A stretch of DNA of 46,852 nt from Tolypothrix sp. PCC 7712 (GCF_025860405.1 NZ_CP063791.1:1-46852); one strand, 5' to 3'; shown: positions 8,438-18,348, counted from the first letter of the stretch. Numbers and translations are program-made. Notes: a model not told the origin generated them from the sequence alone.

Positions 8438-8566
8438 ACCCAAAATGCGACTACGGTATACGAAAAGTATAGCAAACACGGGAAGTCTTGTACAGTAGGG
8501 GTTTGAGCGCGAGTGCTGGAATTAGAGGCAGGTGTTCGCTTCCTCCCATTCTTCCCCTACTTTCCC

Positions 8567-8588
8567 CCAGTTCTCACCCAGTTCTCAC
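8567..8588 (+). repeat. Two adjacent 11-bp direct repeats (CCAGTTCTCAC)
   Basis: Two exact copies sit head to tail, one helical turn apart, in the gap between the candidate oriT and the gene at 8772. Further on, TGGACAATT (8597-8605) is repeated inverted as AATTGTCCA (8645-8653). These may be protein-binding sites for replication or for control of the small gene; only the repeats are seen, and the role is inferred. Confidence 0.4.
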
Positions 8589-8771
8589 CAAAAATATGGA
8601 CAATTCTTTTGCTGGAAAAAATAATCATTTTTATTTGTAGAGATAATTGTCCACTTTTAAGGGTAATAAATGGGAATTTTACCCCATTTACTCCCTACTT
8701 ACTCCCCTTTTTTGTCCCTCCGAGTAAAATAGTAATAATAGTTACTTATTTATACTGAGAAAAGTTGTTAG

Positions 8772-9056
8772 ATGAAATCCACTGATGTTGTAGAACTTCG
8801 CATACGTAGAAATCAGAAGTCAGATGCTGGCAAGTTAATTAAATTTTTAATGGATTATGAAGCGAACCAAGCGGTTAATCCTGCTGGGGATAATGCGACT
8901 AAGCTTGCACTGAAAACGCTGCGGCTGTTTTTTATGCCCTATGTTTTGGAGGCTCTTGGCGATCGCTCTGGGGCGAGGGAATGCGCGATTTGGTGTATCC
9001 AACAATTGCAGAATCATATCTGGCGGATGGTACGACATTTTGAGTTGGATAAGTAG
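8772..9056 (+). CDS. Small hypothetical plasmid protein, 94 residues
   Basis: The family is not recognised. The product, MKSTDVVELRIRRNQKSD and onward, is basic and mostly helical: KLIKFLMDYEAN, LALKTLRLFFMPYVLEALG and CAIWCIQQLQNHIWRMVRHFEL. No membrane segment is clear, although the second helix is hydrophobic. It stands alone between the mobilisation region and the pPIWI-RE island. Repeats and an inverted repeat upstream suggest control by a DNA-binding protein. Length, charge pattern and an ATG start support a real gene. Confidence 0.5.
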   Translation: MKSTDVVELRIRRNQKSDAGKLIKFLMDYEANQAVNPAGDNATKLALKTLRLFFMPYVLEALGDRSGARECAIWCIQQLQNHIWRMVRHFELDK

Positions 9057-9213
9057 GTGATGGCGTTCCGCCCCCTGTAGGTGATGCTCTCAAAGGGCGA
9101 TCGCCGTATTCGTATTGGTTAATTTTGGTTCTCTAAAAATATACTTGAGCGTAAGTTGCGGTGCTACCCATTTTTGCTTGCTTTCAGCTTACTTCTTAAC
9201 TTAACAAGACCGC

Positions 9214-9245
9214 TTGACATTTTGTTTTACATCGAATAGTGTAAA
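9214..9245 (+). promoter_or_regulatory. Likely promoter with inverted-repeat operator for the pPIWI-RE island
   Basis: TTGACA (9214-9219) is a perfect -35 box; a weaker -10 (TAGTGT, 9237-9242) follows after 17 bases. TTTACA (9226-9231) and TGTAAA (9240-9245) form a perfect 6-bp inverted repeat with an 8-base spacer that straddles the -10. A repressor bound here would block transcription of the endonuclease gene, 32 bases downstream. Confidence 0.45.
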
Positions 9246-9276
9246 CAAAGTTTGATGTATAAAATTTTTGTAACTC

Positions 9277-10776
9277 ATGTATTTTGACGACGTGCGTCAG
9301 TGGCAGGGAACTGCGGAGGCACTTACAAAAGAACTAAAACGCCAGATTGACCAGCTAGGACTGTCAGTAGAAGCACCTGCCCTGCGGACTGTTCGCTCGT
9401 GGCGAGCAAAGCAACTCCTATCGCAACCCAAAGGCGAAGAATTTGGATTTCGACAAATTTTGGAGGGGTTAGCAACAACTCTCTTATTGAAGAAAGGCTG
9501 GACACTAGCAGCGATAGCTCAAATTTTGCCTTCATTTCCTGAAGACGTTTTAGAAAGGCAAATCATTGCAGAAGCTGATGGTCAAGACCCTACATGGTCA
9601 CCTGCTTTTGCTACAACTGCTTTGCCACTATCTACGGGACATCGCCAAGTATTCGATTTGGCTGAAGATGCTATTGTCCTGTTGGCGCAGGGAATTCTTC
9701 GCCAATATGACCGGGTTCTTTCTGGTAGAGAAATCGTGTGCCAACACGACAGTATGCCACCCGAACTCTATAAGGCAATGTGTAAGTTGGGTCGTCTATA
9801 TATCGAAGAAGGACTAACCGATAGCGCTGCTTGCGTGCATACTGTTTTGGAACGTGCTAGATACTCGCTTGTTTGCGAGCAGTGGAAATTAGAGGTTTTT
9901 CGCAACTCTGATTTTCGCTTCGGTGGAGTTACCCTAATTGACCCAGACTTGCGCGTACCAACCTCAGATTGTTCCGAGATTGCTGCTATCAGTGGAGCCT
10001 TTGGCGAAGACAATGTGATTGAGCATCGGCTGCATAGATACTTGCGTGAAGCAACTGAGCGAATGGGAAGTCGTCGCCAGCACAAAGCCTATACTGCTTT
10101 AAGGGAGCTAGTTGGCAGGTACTCGCTTATAGTCGAACATCAACTATGGGATTATTTGGTTGACAACAACCTAACCCCCATACAGGGCACGATAATTGAC
10201 ACATTCTTCGATTCAGTACCAGACATCTGGCTAATCAAAGGGCTAGCTCATCGTTGCGCCCACTGTGGCACGTTGATGCGACCGCATCCTAATAAGAAAA
10301 TTTTTCCAGAAGGGCGCTGTCCAATCCGCCAGTGCAACAGCCGCAAAAGACCAAAAGTTTTGGAGAAGTTAGACCCAACTCAAGACCGTTTATTGATTGC
10401 CAAGCCTCAAATTCTCACCTACTGGACTGGCCCAGCAATTGATGAATTAGAAATTTTTGATACAGCCCGACAACACGGGCTAAATGCTGAACTGTACCCA
10501 GAATCTGATTTATGTGATGTGTCGATAAATGAACGGGCAATTGGTATTGATGCTAAATCTTACACAAGTCCTGTATCTCTAGCTCTACGCCTTAACCGTA
10601 GCATTGGGGGATTGATTCACTATCGTCGTCGCATTATTGCTATTAGCGACCAGTTAATTGAAGAAAACCCTAGTTACATTTCGACCCTAAAGTCAACACT
10701 AGATAAAAAGGGTGACTCCACTACTTTAGAAATTCTGCCAGTTTCCTTGGTAATTGAGTTTTTAAAACAGATGTAA
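9277..10776 (+). CDS. PD-(D/E)XK restriction endonuclease of a pPIWI-RE island
   Basis: This is the nuclease of the three-gene pPIWI-RE system, expected to cut DNA marked by the PIWI protein. The N-terminal region (residues 36-100: LRTVRSWRAKQLLS, GFRQILEGLATTLLLKKGWTLAAIAQILP) is MerR-like and may bind DNA. A helical middle follows. A zinc ribbon (C327-x2-C330, C348-x4-C353) precedes the catalytic fold, which has YWTGPAIDELEIF, then CDVSI with D414 and GIDAKSY with D425-A-K427, a D...D-x-K version of the active site. It is first in a rightward series of three genes; a 275-base gap, unusually long for this island, separates it from the helicase gene. Family placement rests on the motifs and the neighbours. 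Confidence 0.82.
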   Translation: MYFDDVRQWQGTAEALTKELKRQIDQLGLSVEAPALRTVRSWRAKQLLSQPKGEEFGFRQILEGLATTLLLKKGWTLAAIAQILPSFPEDVLERQIIAEADGQDPTWSPAFATTALPLSTGHRQVFDLAEDAIVLLAQGILRQYDRVLSGREIVCQHDSMPPELYKAMCKLGRLYIEEGLTDSAACVHTVLERARYSLVCEQWKLEVFRNSDFRFGGVTLIDPDLRVPTSDCSEIAAISGAFGEDNVIEHRLHRYLREATERMGSRRQHKAYTALRELVGRYSLIVEHQLWDYLVDNNLTPIQGTIIDTFFDSVPDIWLIKGLAHRCAHCGTLMRPHPNKKIFPEGRCPIRQCNSRKRPKVLEKLDPTQDRLLIAKPQILTYWTGPAIDELEIFDTARQHGLNAELYPESDLCDVSINERAIGIDAKSYTSPVSLALRLNRSIGGLIHYRRRIIAISDQLIEENPSYISTLKSTLDKKGDSTTLEILPVSLVIEFLKQM

Positions 10777-11051
10777 CCTGTTCCACATTTAATTTGTACA
10801 TTAAACGCGGACAAGATGCCCTCACTACGGAAACTTTAATTTTTACCTTATACAACTTAGATGCACATTAGCTTAGTAAATATACTCATCCAAAAATGAT
10901 ATTTTGACCTTTGCATAGCAATGCTTTGATGTTCATTCGCGGATATGTCTAAGTAGGTGGAAATAATTAAACTTAACATTCCAACTAGCAAAAATAATCT
11001 GGGAAAAGCTTTCCCCTTCTTCATTCTTCCTCTTCCTTCTTTCTTTTACTT

Positions 11052-14000
11052 ATGCGAATCAAACCTGATTTCTGGCAAGGTGCAGACCGAATTTGTTGGC
11101 TGTGCGTCTTGATGGAAGAATTTATTGGTACTGATTCACTGGAGTATGCACCAGTGGCGATGTCAGGTATGGCGAGTATCTTGAATGCACCTAAATTAAA
11201 GCAAGCTCGTCAAGCCATTTTCAATATGCGGCAGATGTCGCTGACTTATGTTACAGAGCAGTCAGTAAAACACGCGGTAGCGCTTTATAACGACCATCAC
11301 TACTGCAACAAAACAAAAGGTACCTATGAGATTGACGCTCAGACGCTTCGCTTCAAAAGAACAGATCCTTTAGAAGACCCGTTGATTGCAAAAGCGCGTA
11401 AAATTCTCAATGCGCCAATGTCATATCAGCTACATACTGCAACGGTTGCCGACCCTCGTCAGCCAATGGTGGTTTCTTTAGGTCAAGAGACAACGGCAGT
11501 GAGAGTACCAATCAATCCTATCACCGCCCCTCTTGCCGAACGTCGCACGCATTCTCTCAATCGCCAGCCCAAAGGAAAAATCCGCATTCCCCTGAAAGAA
11601 CTACGCGACTTAGCTATTGAGATGGACGAGCGTGAGTCCAAAAATCCCGAACGGCGCTCTGGGAGCTGGGCGAGTCGTTTTGAACACTTTGACCTGATGA
11701 TACCGTCTATTGGTAAGGGACTGCGGAAAGAAGATGACACATTGGAACTAGAGGGTATCAAGCATTTAATTGGCTTGCCAGGGGCTGGTAAAACAACGCT
11801 TCTCGTGCTGACAGCTATTTGGTTGGGACGAAACGGTTACAAAGCCATGTTTCTTTTCCCCTCCATTGAAGTAGCCAGACAGTACATGGCTCAACTGGCA
11901 TTTCATAAAGTTAAAGTGGGAATGCTAGTGGGTCAAAGTGATGAGACTCGTCGTCGTCATGCAGATAATATTGCTGAGGCAATTGCAGCTGGTGGAGGTA
12001 ATGGTGGCTTTGCCCACAGTTTGGAAGGGGCAGAAGTATTTAGTTTGAATTGTGTTTTACCAGCCTTTTCAAATGCTGATACTTCGATGTGGGGTTTTGG
12101 TTACGCACCTTGCGAAGAGATTTTGCAAGGTGGGGGTAAGAAAGGGCAAATGAAGAAGTGTCTATGTCCTTTGTGGACAATGTGCGGTCGTAACAAAGCA
12201 CCGCGAGATTTGATAGACGCAGATATTTGGGTTGGTCATGTGCGCTCCCTCGATACTCAAGTGCCACCTCATGCGATTCGAGAGAATTTGCGATATTTTG
12301 AATTGATTGCCCGCACGTTCGATGTAGTTGTGTTTGACGAAGCCGACATGGTGCAATCAGTTTTGGATGCTTACGGGGCAGCAACTTTAAGCATCTCAGG
12401 TTCGGACACGTCAATTCACCGGGAAATTCTCGAACAAATCCATAACCGCTTTGCTCGTGGGGAAAATCATCGACTATCTGACCGGGATGTAGAACTCTAC
12501 AGTCGTTACTTAGCGGAATTTGGCAATCACAATACTTCGCTGATGACCGCCATTCAGAATATGCCCTCGTCGCGGGTGGGAGAACGTTACGAAAACCAAC
12601 TGCTAACTGTATTGAGGATTGTTAGTGATTTATTAGATGGCTTTGAGAAATACTCCAAACGCGATCGCCTTGATGATCTTGAAGTCAAACTTGGTTTCAG
12701 TAAAAGTCGGGCGCTGACTGAAGTTTGGGAATCAGCAGCTTACCGTGCCTTTTACAACCGTACAGGTATTGAGGAAACAGACTGGGCTAAAGCTGATTTA
12801 TGCGCTCAAATTCTAGAAACAAACCGTAATGTTCTAGAACCACAGTGGAAGAATCTAATTCAGCACTTCCGCCGTTACCTAGCTGAGGATTCGATTAAGC
12901 AACGCGACAAAATTGTGGAAGAGATTGCCGAATTGTTTCTTCCCCTCTGCTTTCCCGACCGTCAATTCCCGACTGAAGCAAACGACGTAATTACATTGTT
13001 GGTGTCAGTCACTTTCATGATTTTGGGTTACCAACGCATTGTACCGGGAACTAGGACAATGGTGGCAGAAGGGCTAATCAGAGAACCAATTGTGGAGTCT
13101 ACAGCAACGCCAGAACTGCGAAAGATTATCCCAGAAAATATTCTCGGTTCGTTCTCTGGGGTGAAATACAGTTTTAAGAAAGCACAGACAACTCGTACTA
13201 CCGCTCGAAATGTAGAACTTTCCTATATTACCTTTGTAGGTGCGCCACGAATGTTGATGCACCGCTTTTATAAGTTGTTAGAAGCAGATGGAGAACAATC
13301 AAAACCAGCTATTTTAATGACTTCGGCAACGTCATTTCTGGAAGCAAGTCCGGCTTACCACATTAATGCTGGCCCGCATTATTTACTCAAACCGCGCCAA
13401 TCTGAACATGACCCAAAACGCAGCGTTTACCGCTTCAAATGGATTCCCGATCGCGAGCGTGGCGATGAACCCCTACGATACAGTGGCGCTGGCGAACTTC
13501 AGGAACGCAATCTCAAGCGAATGGTGGACGCACTGGTAAAGGGTGGCATTACAAAATCAGAAATTTTCAAGTCTATCCGCAATTTTGATGTAAAAGATGG
13601 CATACACCGCAAAGCAGCCTTAATCGTCAATAGCTACGAGCAAGCTCGCACTATCAAAAAATTTCTTAACGACTATCATCCAGAGGTTGGCAGACGCACA
13701 AAAGCAGTTGTTCGCTCCCTCAAAGAAGGAGAGCAACCGACAGATTTTGTTACAACTGCCCAGTGCGAAGCACTTGGAGATGATGAAACCTGCGATATTT
13801 TAATTTTCCCCATACTTGCAATTGGTCGGGGCGTAAATATTGTTTTCACCAAAGGGCAAAGGAAACTTGATGCTGCAATTGGCTCGATTTACTTTCTCAC
13901 TCGTCCTCATCCGTCCACGGATGATATGCAGCTTTTGTACAGCCTAGCAGGACGGTCAACGCAAGAATTTGATAGTAAAGTTTTTACCGAAGCAGAAGAC

Positions 14001-14465
14001 CTGAGCGCGATCGCTACTTCTTGGCACCAGTCTCGAAAAAATCTCTGGCGATCTGCCAATCGATTGTTACGCGAACCCTTGATGGCTAGCCGTCTTGGTT
14101 CCGATCTATTTAGACCATTTACAGCTAATCAAATGGTTGCCATTTTGCAAACAATTGGGCGAGGTATGCGGAATGGCTGTCCAGTAGCAGTTTATTTTGT
14201 GGATGCAGCTTGGGCGATTCAATCCACAAAGGATAAACCCGACTCTGGGCGAGACAGTATGTTGGTGCAGATGCGAATCATCTTAGAAGAATGTGTAAAT
14301 CATCCCGATCCTGTAATTCGGGAAATTTCTCAGGAACTTTACGGCGCATTTCTGACACCTTTGCAACGAATTGAAGGCGTAATTTATCCTGAAAGTCTGC
14401 GTTCAGAAGAAGAGTTGACAGACGAAGAAGATTTCGATGAATTTTCACAATTATTGGAAATGTAG
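11052..14465 (+). CDS. DinG-type superfamily 2 helicase of the pPIWI-RE island
   Basis: DinG/XPD-like helicases unwind DNA and R-loops in the 5'-3' direction. The first 200 residues are an island-specific extension. The motor follows: Walker A GLPGAGKTT (241-249), then cysteines C334, C354, C370, C372 and C378, which can supply the iron-sulfur cluster. Walker B VVVFDEAD ends at 432. Late motifs are AIGRGVNIVF and QTIGRGMRNG near residue 1,040. The 1,137-residue size fits the fused helicase of these islands. No Shine-Dalgarno is evident before ATG 11052, which follows a pyrimidine-rich stretch; the in-frame ATG at residue 21 is an alternative. The pPIWI-RE gene follows after 99 bases. In the published model, R-loop activity links it to guide-RNA targeting. 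Confidence 0.85.
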   Translation: MRIKPDFWQGADRICWLCVLMEEFIGTDSLEYAPVAMSGMASILNAPKLKQARQAIFNMRQMSLTYVTEQSVKHAVALYNDHHYCNKTKGTYEIDAQTLRFKRTDPLEDPLIAKARKILNAPMSYQLHTATVADPRQPMVVSLGQETTAVRVPINPITAPLAERRTHSLNRQPKGKIRIPLKELRDLAIEMDERESKNPERRSGSWASRFEHFDLMIPSIGKGLRKEDDTLELEGIKHLIGLPGAGKTTLLVLTAIWLGRNGYKAMFLFPSIEVARQYMAQLAFHKVKVGMLVGQSDETRRRHADNIAEAIAAGGGNGGFAHSLEGAEVFSLNCVLPAFSNADTSMWGFGYAPCEEILQGGGKKGQMKKCLCPLWTMCGRNKAPRDLIDADIWVGHVRSLDTQVPPHAIRENLRYFELIARTFDVVVFDEADMVQSVLDAYGAATLSISGSDTSIHREILEQIHNRFARGENHRLSDRDVELYSRYLAEFGNHNTSLMTAIQNMPSSRVGERYENQLLTVLRIVSDLLDGFEKYSKRDRLDDLEVKLGFSKSRALTEVWESAAYRAFYNRTGIEETDWAKADLCAQILETNRNVLEPQWKNLIQHFRRYLAEDSIKQRDKIVEEIAELFLPLCFPDRQFPTEANDVITLLVSVTFMILGYQRIVPGTRTMVAEGLIREPIVESTATPELRKIIPENILGSFSGVKYSFKKAQTTRTTARNVELSYITFVGAPRMLMHRFYKLLEADGEQSKPAILMTSATSFLEASPAYHINAGPHYLLKPRQSEHDPKRSVYRFKWIPDRERGDEPLRYSGAGELQERNLKRMVDALVKGGITKSEIFKSIRNFDVKDGIHRKAALIVNSYEQARTIKKFLNDYHPEVGRRTKAVVRSLKEGEQPTDFVTTAQCEALGDDETCDILIFPILAIGRGVNIVFTKGQRKLDAAIGSIYFLTRPHPSTDDMQLLYSLAGRSTQEFDSKVFTEAEDLSAIATSWHQSRKNLWRSANRLLREPLMASRLGSDLFRPFTANQMVAILQTIGRGMRNGCPVAVYFVDAAWAIQSTKDKPDSGRDSMLVQMRIILEECVNHPDPVIREISQELYGAFLTPLQRIEGVIYPESLRSEEELTDEEDFDEFSQLLEM

Positions 14466-14563
14466 TACAGAAATTCCTCTGAAAGTCTGCACTCAAAAGA
14501 AGAGTTGATGTACTAAAACAATTTCGAGATTTTTCACAATTACATAATTATTGGAGATGTAAT
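14388..14563 (+). repeat. Degenerate tandem duplication of the helicase gene's 3' end
   Basis: The last ~78 bases of the helicase gene (14388-14465) reappear in decayed form at 14476-14563. Shared strings include GAAAGTCTGC, AAGAAGAGTTGA, TTTTTCACAATTA-like and ATTATTGGA(A/G)ATGTA. The second copy has lost its frame and fills the gap before the pPIWI-RE start, where it also supplies the GGAGATG ahead of the ATG. Confidence 0.75.
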
Positions 14564-14564
14564 A

Positions 14565-17500
14565 ATGGGTAGCATTTTTTCTGATGACTTTGAGTTTAAT
14601 GAAGATTTCTCCGAACTTGAAGAAGACGATGTAACTGAAACAAATTCACTTTCGGAATCCTTATATATTCCACTAGGGAAGCCTAAAAGTGTCAAACGTT
14701 TCCCTCTAGCCTTTACGATACCAGACGATTTGCCAACCGTATTTGTAGAGGGCTATACGCTTGCATGGACAAAGGTTGCTCTAGGCAATTTAGCCGCGAT
14801 TCAAAAAGGAAATCGCACTGATGGACAGAAAAATATTAAAAATCTCCCCTATGCTTCACTACGGGGACTTCTGGAAGTAGGACTCAAAAATTTAGCACGA
14901 CTGGAGTCGAATTTAGGTCTTAGCACCTTTGCTTTAAATACTAAAAGTACAAGCGAACCAGAACCTTTTGCTTATCTAGTTGATGACAGTTTAGGAGCAA
15001 TTAAAAAGTCTCTTCAAACAATACTCGACAACTGGATTACTAACTTTCTTCGACCTTATGCTAAACGAGAACAAATACCAGAAGAAATTCTTGACAGACT
15101 AGAAGAATTGGGAGAAGATGAAGAAATTTTTCAAATTATACCCTTTAAATACCAAGCCTTACCTTGGCCTTGGTCGGAGCAAACAGGTACAACTAATCCC
15201 GATACCAGAAAAAGTAAATATTTGTATCGGGTTCTAGCTGATCGCGTAGCTCGCCAAATAGCTGGTAAGGAGATTTTTCGCGGTCTAGGCCCAATGAAGC
15301 GGATTATATCCAGTGGTGGCGGACTCACTTCCGGCGTTGCAGAACTTATTACTAAGCCAATCAGCATCACTGGCAAACCAGAAAAAGGTACATTCAGTCT
15401 GGTGGTACGCCTAGAAGTAATAACATATCCTTCCCTTCATCAGCCTTTGCTGAAGATAGATGTTTCTAAGCGGCGCTGGATAAGTCAGTTAAAATCCCCT
15501 GAGTTTGACCGCAATGATATTAGTGGCTTTGTCTTTTCTCTAGACTATCCCGACCGCGCTTTTAGTTACCGAGTAGTTTGCAAAAAGGATGATAATAAAA
15601 ACTGGCAGTGGACGACAGATAAGGATTTTGAAGCTTTGCGTCGTGAACTGAGACTAAAAGCGCAGACTTTTGGTGGGCAAGATATTGCACTGGGTAAAGC
15701 CAACGATAACAACAACACAGTAGTGCTGACTTACCGCAACGGGCTTCAGGACGGTGCAAAAGAATATGGAATTAAGGCAGGTGTACCTGAGACTGATAAG
15801 TTAGAAGCATTTGAGGCAATTGCAAACATTCTTGAACCAATTGGACTTCAAAAATTTGAGGGTTACTCGCAGGTGAAATCCAGCCACAATTCGGACGATA
15901 CAGCATCACGTATGATTAATCCTCCCACACTGCTTGGTGCAAGTCTTGAAGCGCTTGAAACAAACTATAACCTGGAGTTTACCCCAAAATACCTTGAACA
16001 ATTTGACGATAATCAGTTAAACAGCTTGTTACGCAAACACTTTGACATTGCTTTGGAAGAGATTCATCAGGGAAGAAAAGCTCTCCAATTTAGTACCTCC
16101 AAATCGAAAGACCAGACAGATGAACTTGTATCACTTATTCGGGCAAACCAAGAGGCTTTGCGGCGACTTTACCCAAATGAACGGTTGTTACTCATCATCT
16201 TCTATGAAAACGAGTTGCAAACAGAGATGAAATTGCTAGAGGCAATTATTCGTGTTCTGTGGGGAGAAACAATAGAATTTCTAGTCACTCGTCTACCAGC
16301 AAACACTCATGGCCCCAGAGTTGCATTACCAGGCAAAGAATTAAAAGCCAAGGAGCGTTCGGAATGCCGACGTGAGGCGTGGCAGCCTATTGTAGAGCAA
16401 CTTGCTGTGCGCGAACAGCGAACTTTTTGCTTGATAATGGCGCGAGAATTTTACCCAGACCCCAAAGGACAGAACAATCCAAAACATGATGATAGGGTGA
16501 ATAAACCTTCAACTCGCCAAGCTTTGGCTGCAATGGCTGGTTCTTGCGTACAGTTTGTTTTACCAATAGAGAAGACTCAAGCAACAAAACTTTTTAAATT
16601 AGAAGATTTCTTCCATCGAGTACAAGCGGCTCTGAAAGATTTGCTGTCTGCCCATTCTGGCCGCATTGATGGCGTACAAGAGAAGGTTGACAAGTATTTG
16701 AAAGATATTCCAAGAGAAGCCAGACCAAAAGAAATTTTGGCGATTACAATTGTCCGTAAACAGAGAGGTCGTGTTCGCGGCCCAATCAAAGATACATTTT
16801 TAGCAGTGGCAATGCGCCTTAAGGTAGATACAGGCAAGTGTGAACTTTGTTGTGCTTACGACAAAGGAAATACTTTAGCAATCAGCCCCTGGAGCAGTTT
16901 TTCTGATGCGATCGCCTTCATTGCTCAACTGTCTCCAGTAAAACTGGGTGATAAAAATGAAGTGCGTAAGACTCGATTCATGGAATTTGTGAAACAGATT
17001 ATTTCTAATTCTGTGGAAGAAGGGGCACAGCCACTAGTAATGATTGATTCTTCTAACTGTGTCCAACTGTGGCCTTGGCTTGCAGATATCAGAATTAATG
17101 CAAATGAAATTAATTTTGAGCAAATGTATCAATGGATGGAGCAAGAGTGGCAGGGCGCACGCATAGTTCGGATTCGTCAAGACCTTGCCCCCGGAATTAT
17201 TGATAAAAAAGAAAGGCTGTTAGCTGAAACCTCTCTAGAAGACACACGGTCTAAAGAGGAATTAAAAAAATTGCCCTCAATCCTCAAGCTTCCTTCAGCA
17301 TCTGATGCTAGGGGATTATTCCGACTTACTGCAACTAACCAAACGGGATGTGTTGCTTACTTATCTGTGGGACGTAAAACACTCCATCAATATACACGCG
17401 GTCAAAGTTGCTATTGTCCAACACAAATAAATACACCTGTAACCCTAAAAAAAGATGATGGTTCACGAGAAAAAGTTTTAAACCAGGCTGGGTTAGAGGT

Positions 17501-17759
17501 TCATCAAGTCTCGGAAAAACCACCATTTTTGGATCAGTGGCCCACTCCAAACCCTCTTGAGATTGTTGTTACATTGCGGCAACCCCAGGATGACCCTGAT
17601 TGTATAGCTTCCCTTGTGGAATCACTACGCTATAGCTTTGGTCATTATAGCGAGTGGACTGTTTTACCTGCTCCCTTGTTTTTTGAGCGTGTTGTGCGGG
17701 ACTACATTAGCGAGTTTGCGATTGAAGATGAGGATACTGAAGTTGAGGTAGAGTCATAG
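14565..17759 (+). CDS. pPIWI-RE family protein (prokaryotic PIWI module)
   Basis: This is the predicted guide-binding effector of the island: a 1,064-residue protein with an acidic start and an N-terminal domain X region (about 30-450, formerly DUF3962). Next is a MID-like domain (about 530-690), with RLLLIIFYENELQTEMKLLEAIIRVLWG and RQALAAMAGSCVQFVLP. The C-terminal RNase H-like PIWI domain (about 720-1,050) begins with EILAITIVRKQRG and contains LVMIDSSNC, with D828 at the second-strand position. Arg-rich RIVRIRQDLAPG (866-875) and LPAPLFFERVVRDYISEF (1,034-1,051) are candidates for the conserved Arg and Glu that name the family. By the family's published model it binds an RNA guide and recruits the nuclease and helicase encoded upstream. 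Whether it cuts by itself cannot be told from sequence. Confidence 0.85.
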   Translation: MGSIFSDDFEFNEDFSELEEDDVTETNSLSESLYIPLGKPKSVKRFPLAFTIPDDLPTVFVEGYTLAWTKVALGNLAAIQKGNRTDGQKNIKNLPYASLRGLLEVGLKNLARLESNLGLSTFALNTKSTSEPEPFAYLVDDSLGAIKKSLQTILDNWITNFLRPYAKREQIPEEILDRLEELGEDEEIFQIIPFKYQALPWPWSEQTGTTNPDTRKSKYLYRVLADRVARQIAGKEIFRGLGPMKRIISSGGGLTSGVAELITKPISITGKPEKGTFSLVVRLEVITYPSLHQPLLKIDVSKRRWISQLKSPEFDRNDISGFVFSLDYPDRAFSYRVVCKKDDNKNWQWTTDKDFEALRRELRLKAQTFGGQDIALGKANDNNNTVVLTYRNGLQDGAKEYGIKAGVPETDKLEAFEAIANILEPIGLQKFEGYSQVKSSHNSDDTASRMINPPTLLGASLEALETNYNLEFTPKYLEQFDDNQLNSLLRKHFDIALEEIHQGRKALQFSTSKSKDQTDELVSLIRANQEALRRLYPNERLLLIIFYENELQTEMKLLEAIIRVLWGETIEFLVTRLPANTHGPRVALPGKELKAKERSECRREAWQPIVEQLAVREQRTFCLIMAREFYPDPKGQNNPKHDDRVNKPSTRQALAAMAGSCVQFVLPIEKTQATKLFKLEDFFHRVQAALKDLLSAHSGRIDGVQEKVDKYLKDIPREARPKEILAITIVRKQRGRVRGPIKDTFLAVAMRLKVDTGKCELCCAYDKGNTLAISPWSSFSDAIAFIAQLSPVKLGDKNEVRKTRFMEFVKQIISNSVEEGAQPLVMIDSSNCVQLWPWLADIRINANEINFEQMYQWMEQEWQGARIVRIRQDLAPGIIDKKERLLAETSLEDTRSKEELKKLPSILKLPSASDARGLFRLTATNQTGCVAYLSVGRKTLHQYTRGQSCYCPTQINTPVTLKKDDGSREKVLNQAGLEVHQVSEKPPFLDQWPTPNPLEIVVTLRQPQDDPDCIASLVESLRYSFGHYSEWTVLPAPLFFERVVRDYISEFAIEDEDTEVEVES

Positions 17760-17914
17760 AAAGGACGTTCACAAAGTGCTCACGCCTGCGAGGACAAGCT
17801 GCAAATTAGGACAGCTTGTAAAGGACTGTTACGCCGCCTATACCGCTGTTGATTGGTACGTATGTATTAAAAAAAGGTGGTAAATTAATTAAGGTGCGAT
17901 TGGAGTAGCAGGCG

Positions 17915-18172
17915 ATGACCGACTTAGAAAAAGCTAAACATGCAGCTCAAGTGTTCGCCAATTACGAGTTTCAAAGGATTACGGTGTGGATGGTGGAGGA
18001 GATTAGTACCAATTATATGGTATTTGGGCACACTGAATCACCTGTAGACCTAGAACGACTTAGCCACAAGAGCAAGCAGAAGTACATAATAAATGTTGTG
18101 GGCGGCATAGGTACTCGGTACACTGCAGAAGAAGCTTATTTGATGGCGCGTTCTTTAGAGAGGGGAGATTAA
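17915..18172 (+). CDS. Hypothetical protein, 85 residues
   Basis: The family is not recognised. MTDLEKAKHAAQVFANYEFQ leads into alternating strands (ITVWMVEEIS, YMVFGHTES) and ends in TAEEAYLMARSLERGD. It starts with ATG after GCAGGCG and lies 155 bases after the pPIWI-RE gene. It could be read from the same transcript, but the gap and the lack of a visible match leave its tie to the island open. Confidence 0.5.
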   Translation: MTDLEKAKHAAQVFANYEFQRITVWMVEEISTNYMVFGHTESPVDLERLSHKSKQKYIINVVGGIGTRYTAEEAYLMARSLERGD

Positions 18173-18348
18173 ACCCAGCTAACTGCTGTAAATTGGGGAA
18201 AAAATTTGCTTGGATGCCCCAAGTCTAAACCAAGTTTCCTGCGATGCGGGAGTTTGGTCTGAACAGGTGCTGGATGTTGCTCGATTGCTATTGGAAATAA
18301 ATTACATCCAATAGCTACGAAACTTTGTTTGGTTATGGTTGTGATGCC

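Noticed and set aside
8513..8758. 81-codon frame between the candidate oriT and the gene at 8772
   Set aside because: Its many Phe, Pro and Ile residues come from pyrimidine-rich DNA; it has no good start and covers repeats and inverted repeats.
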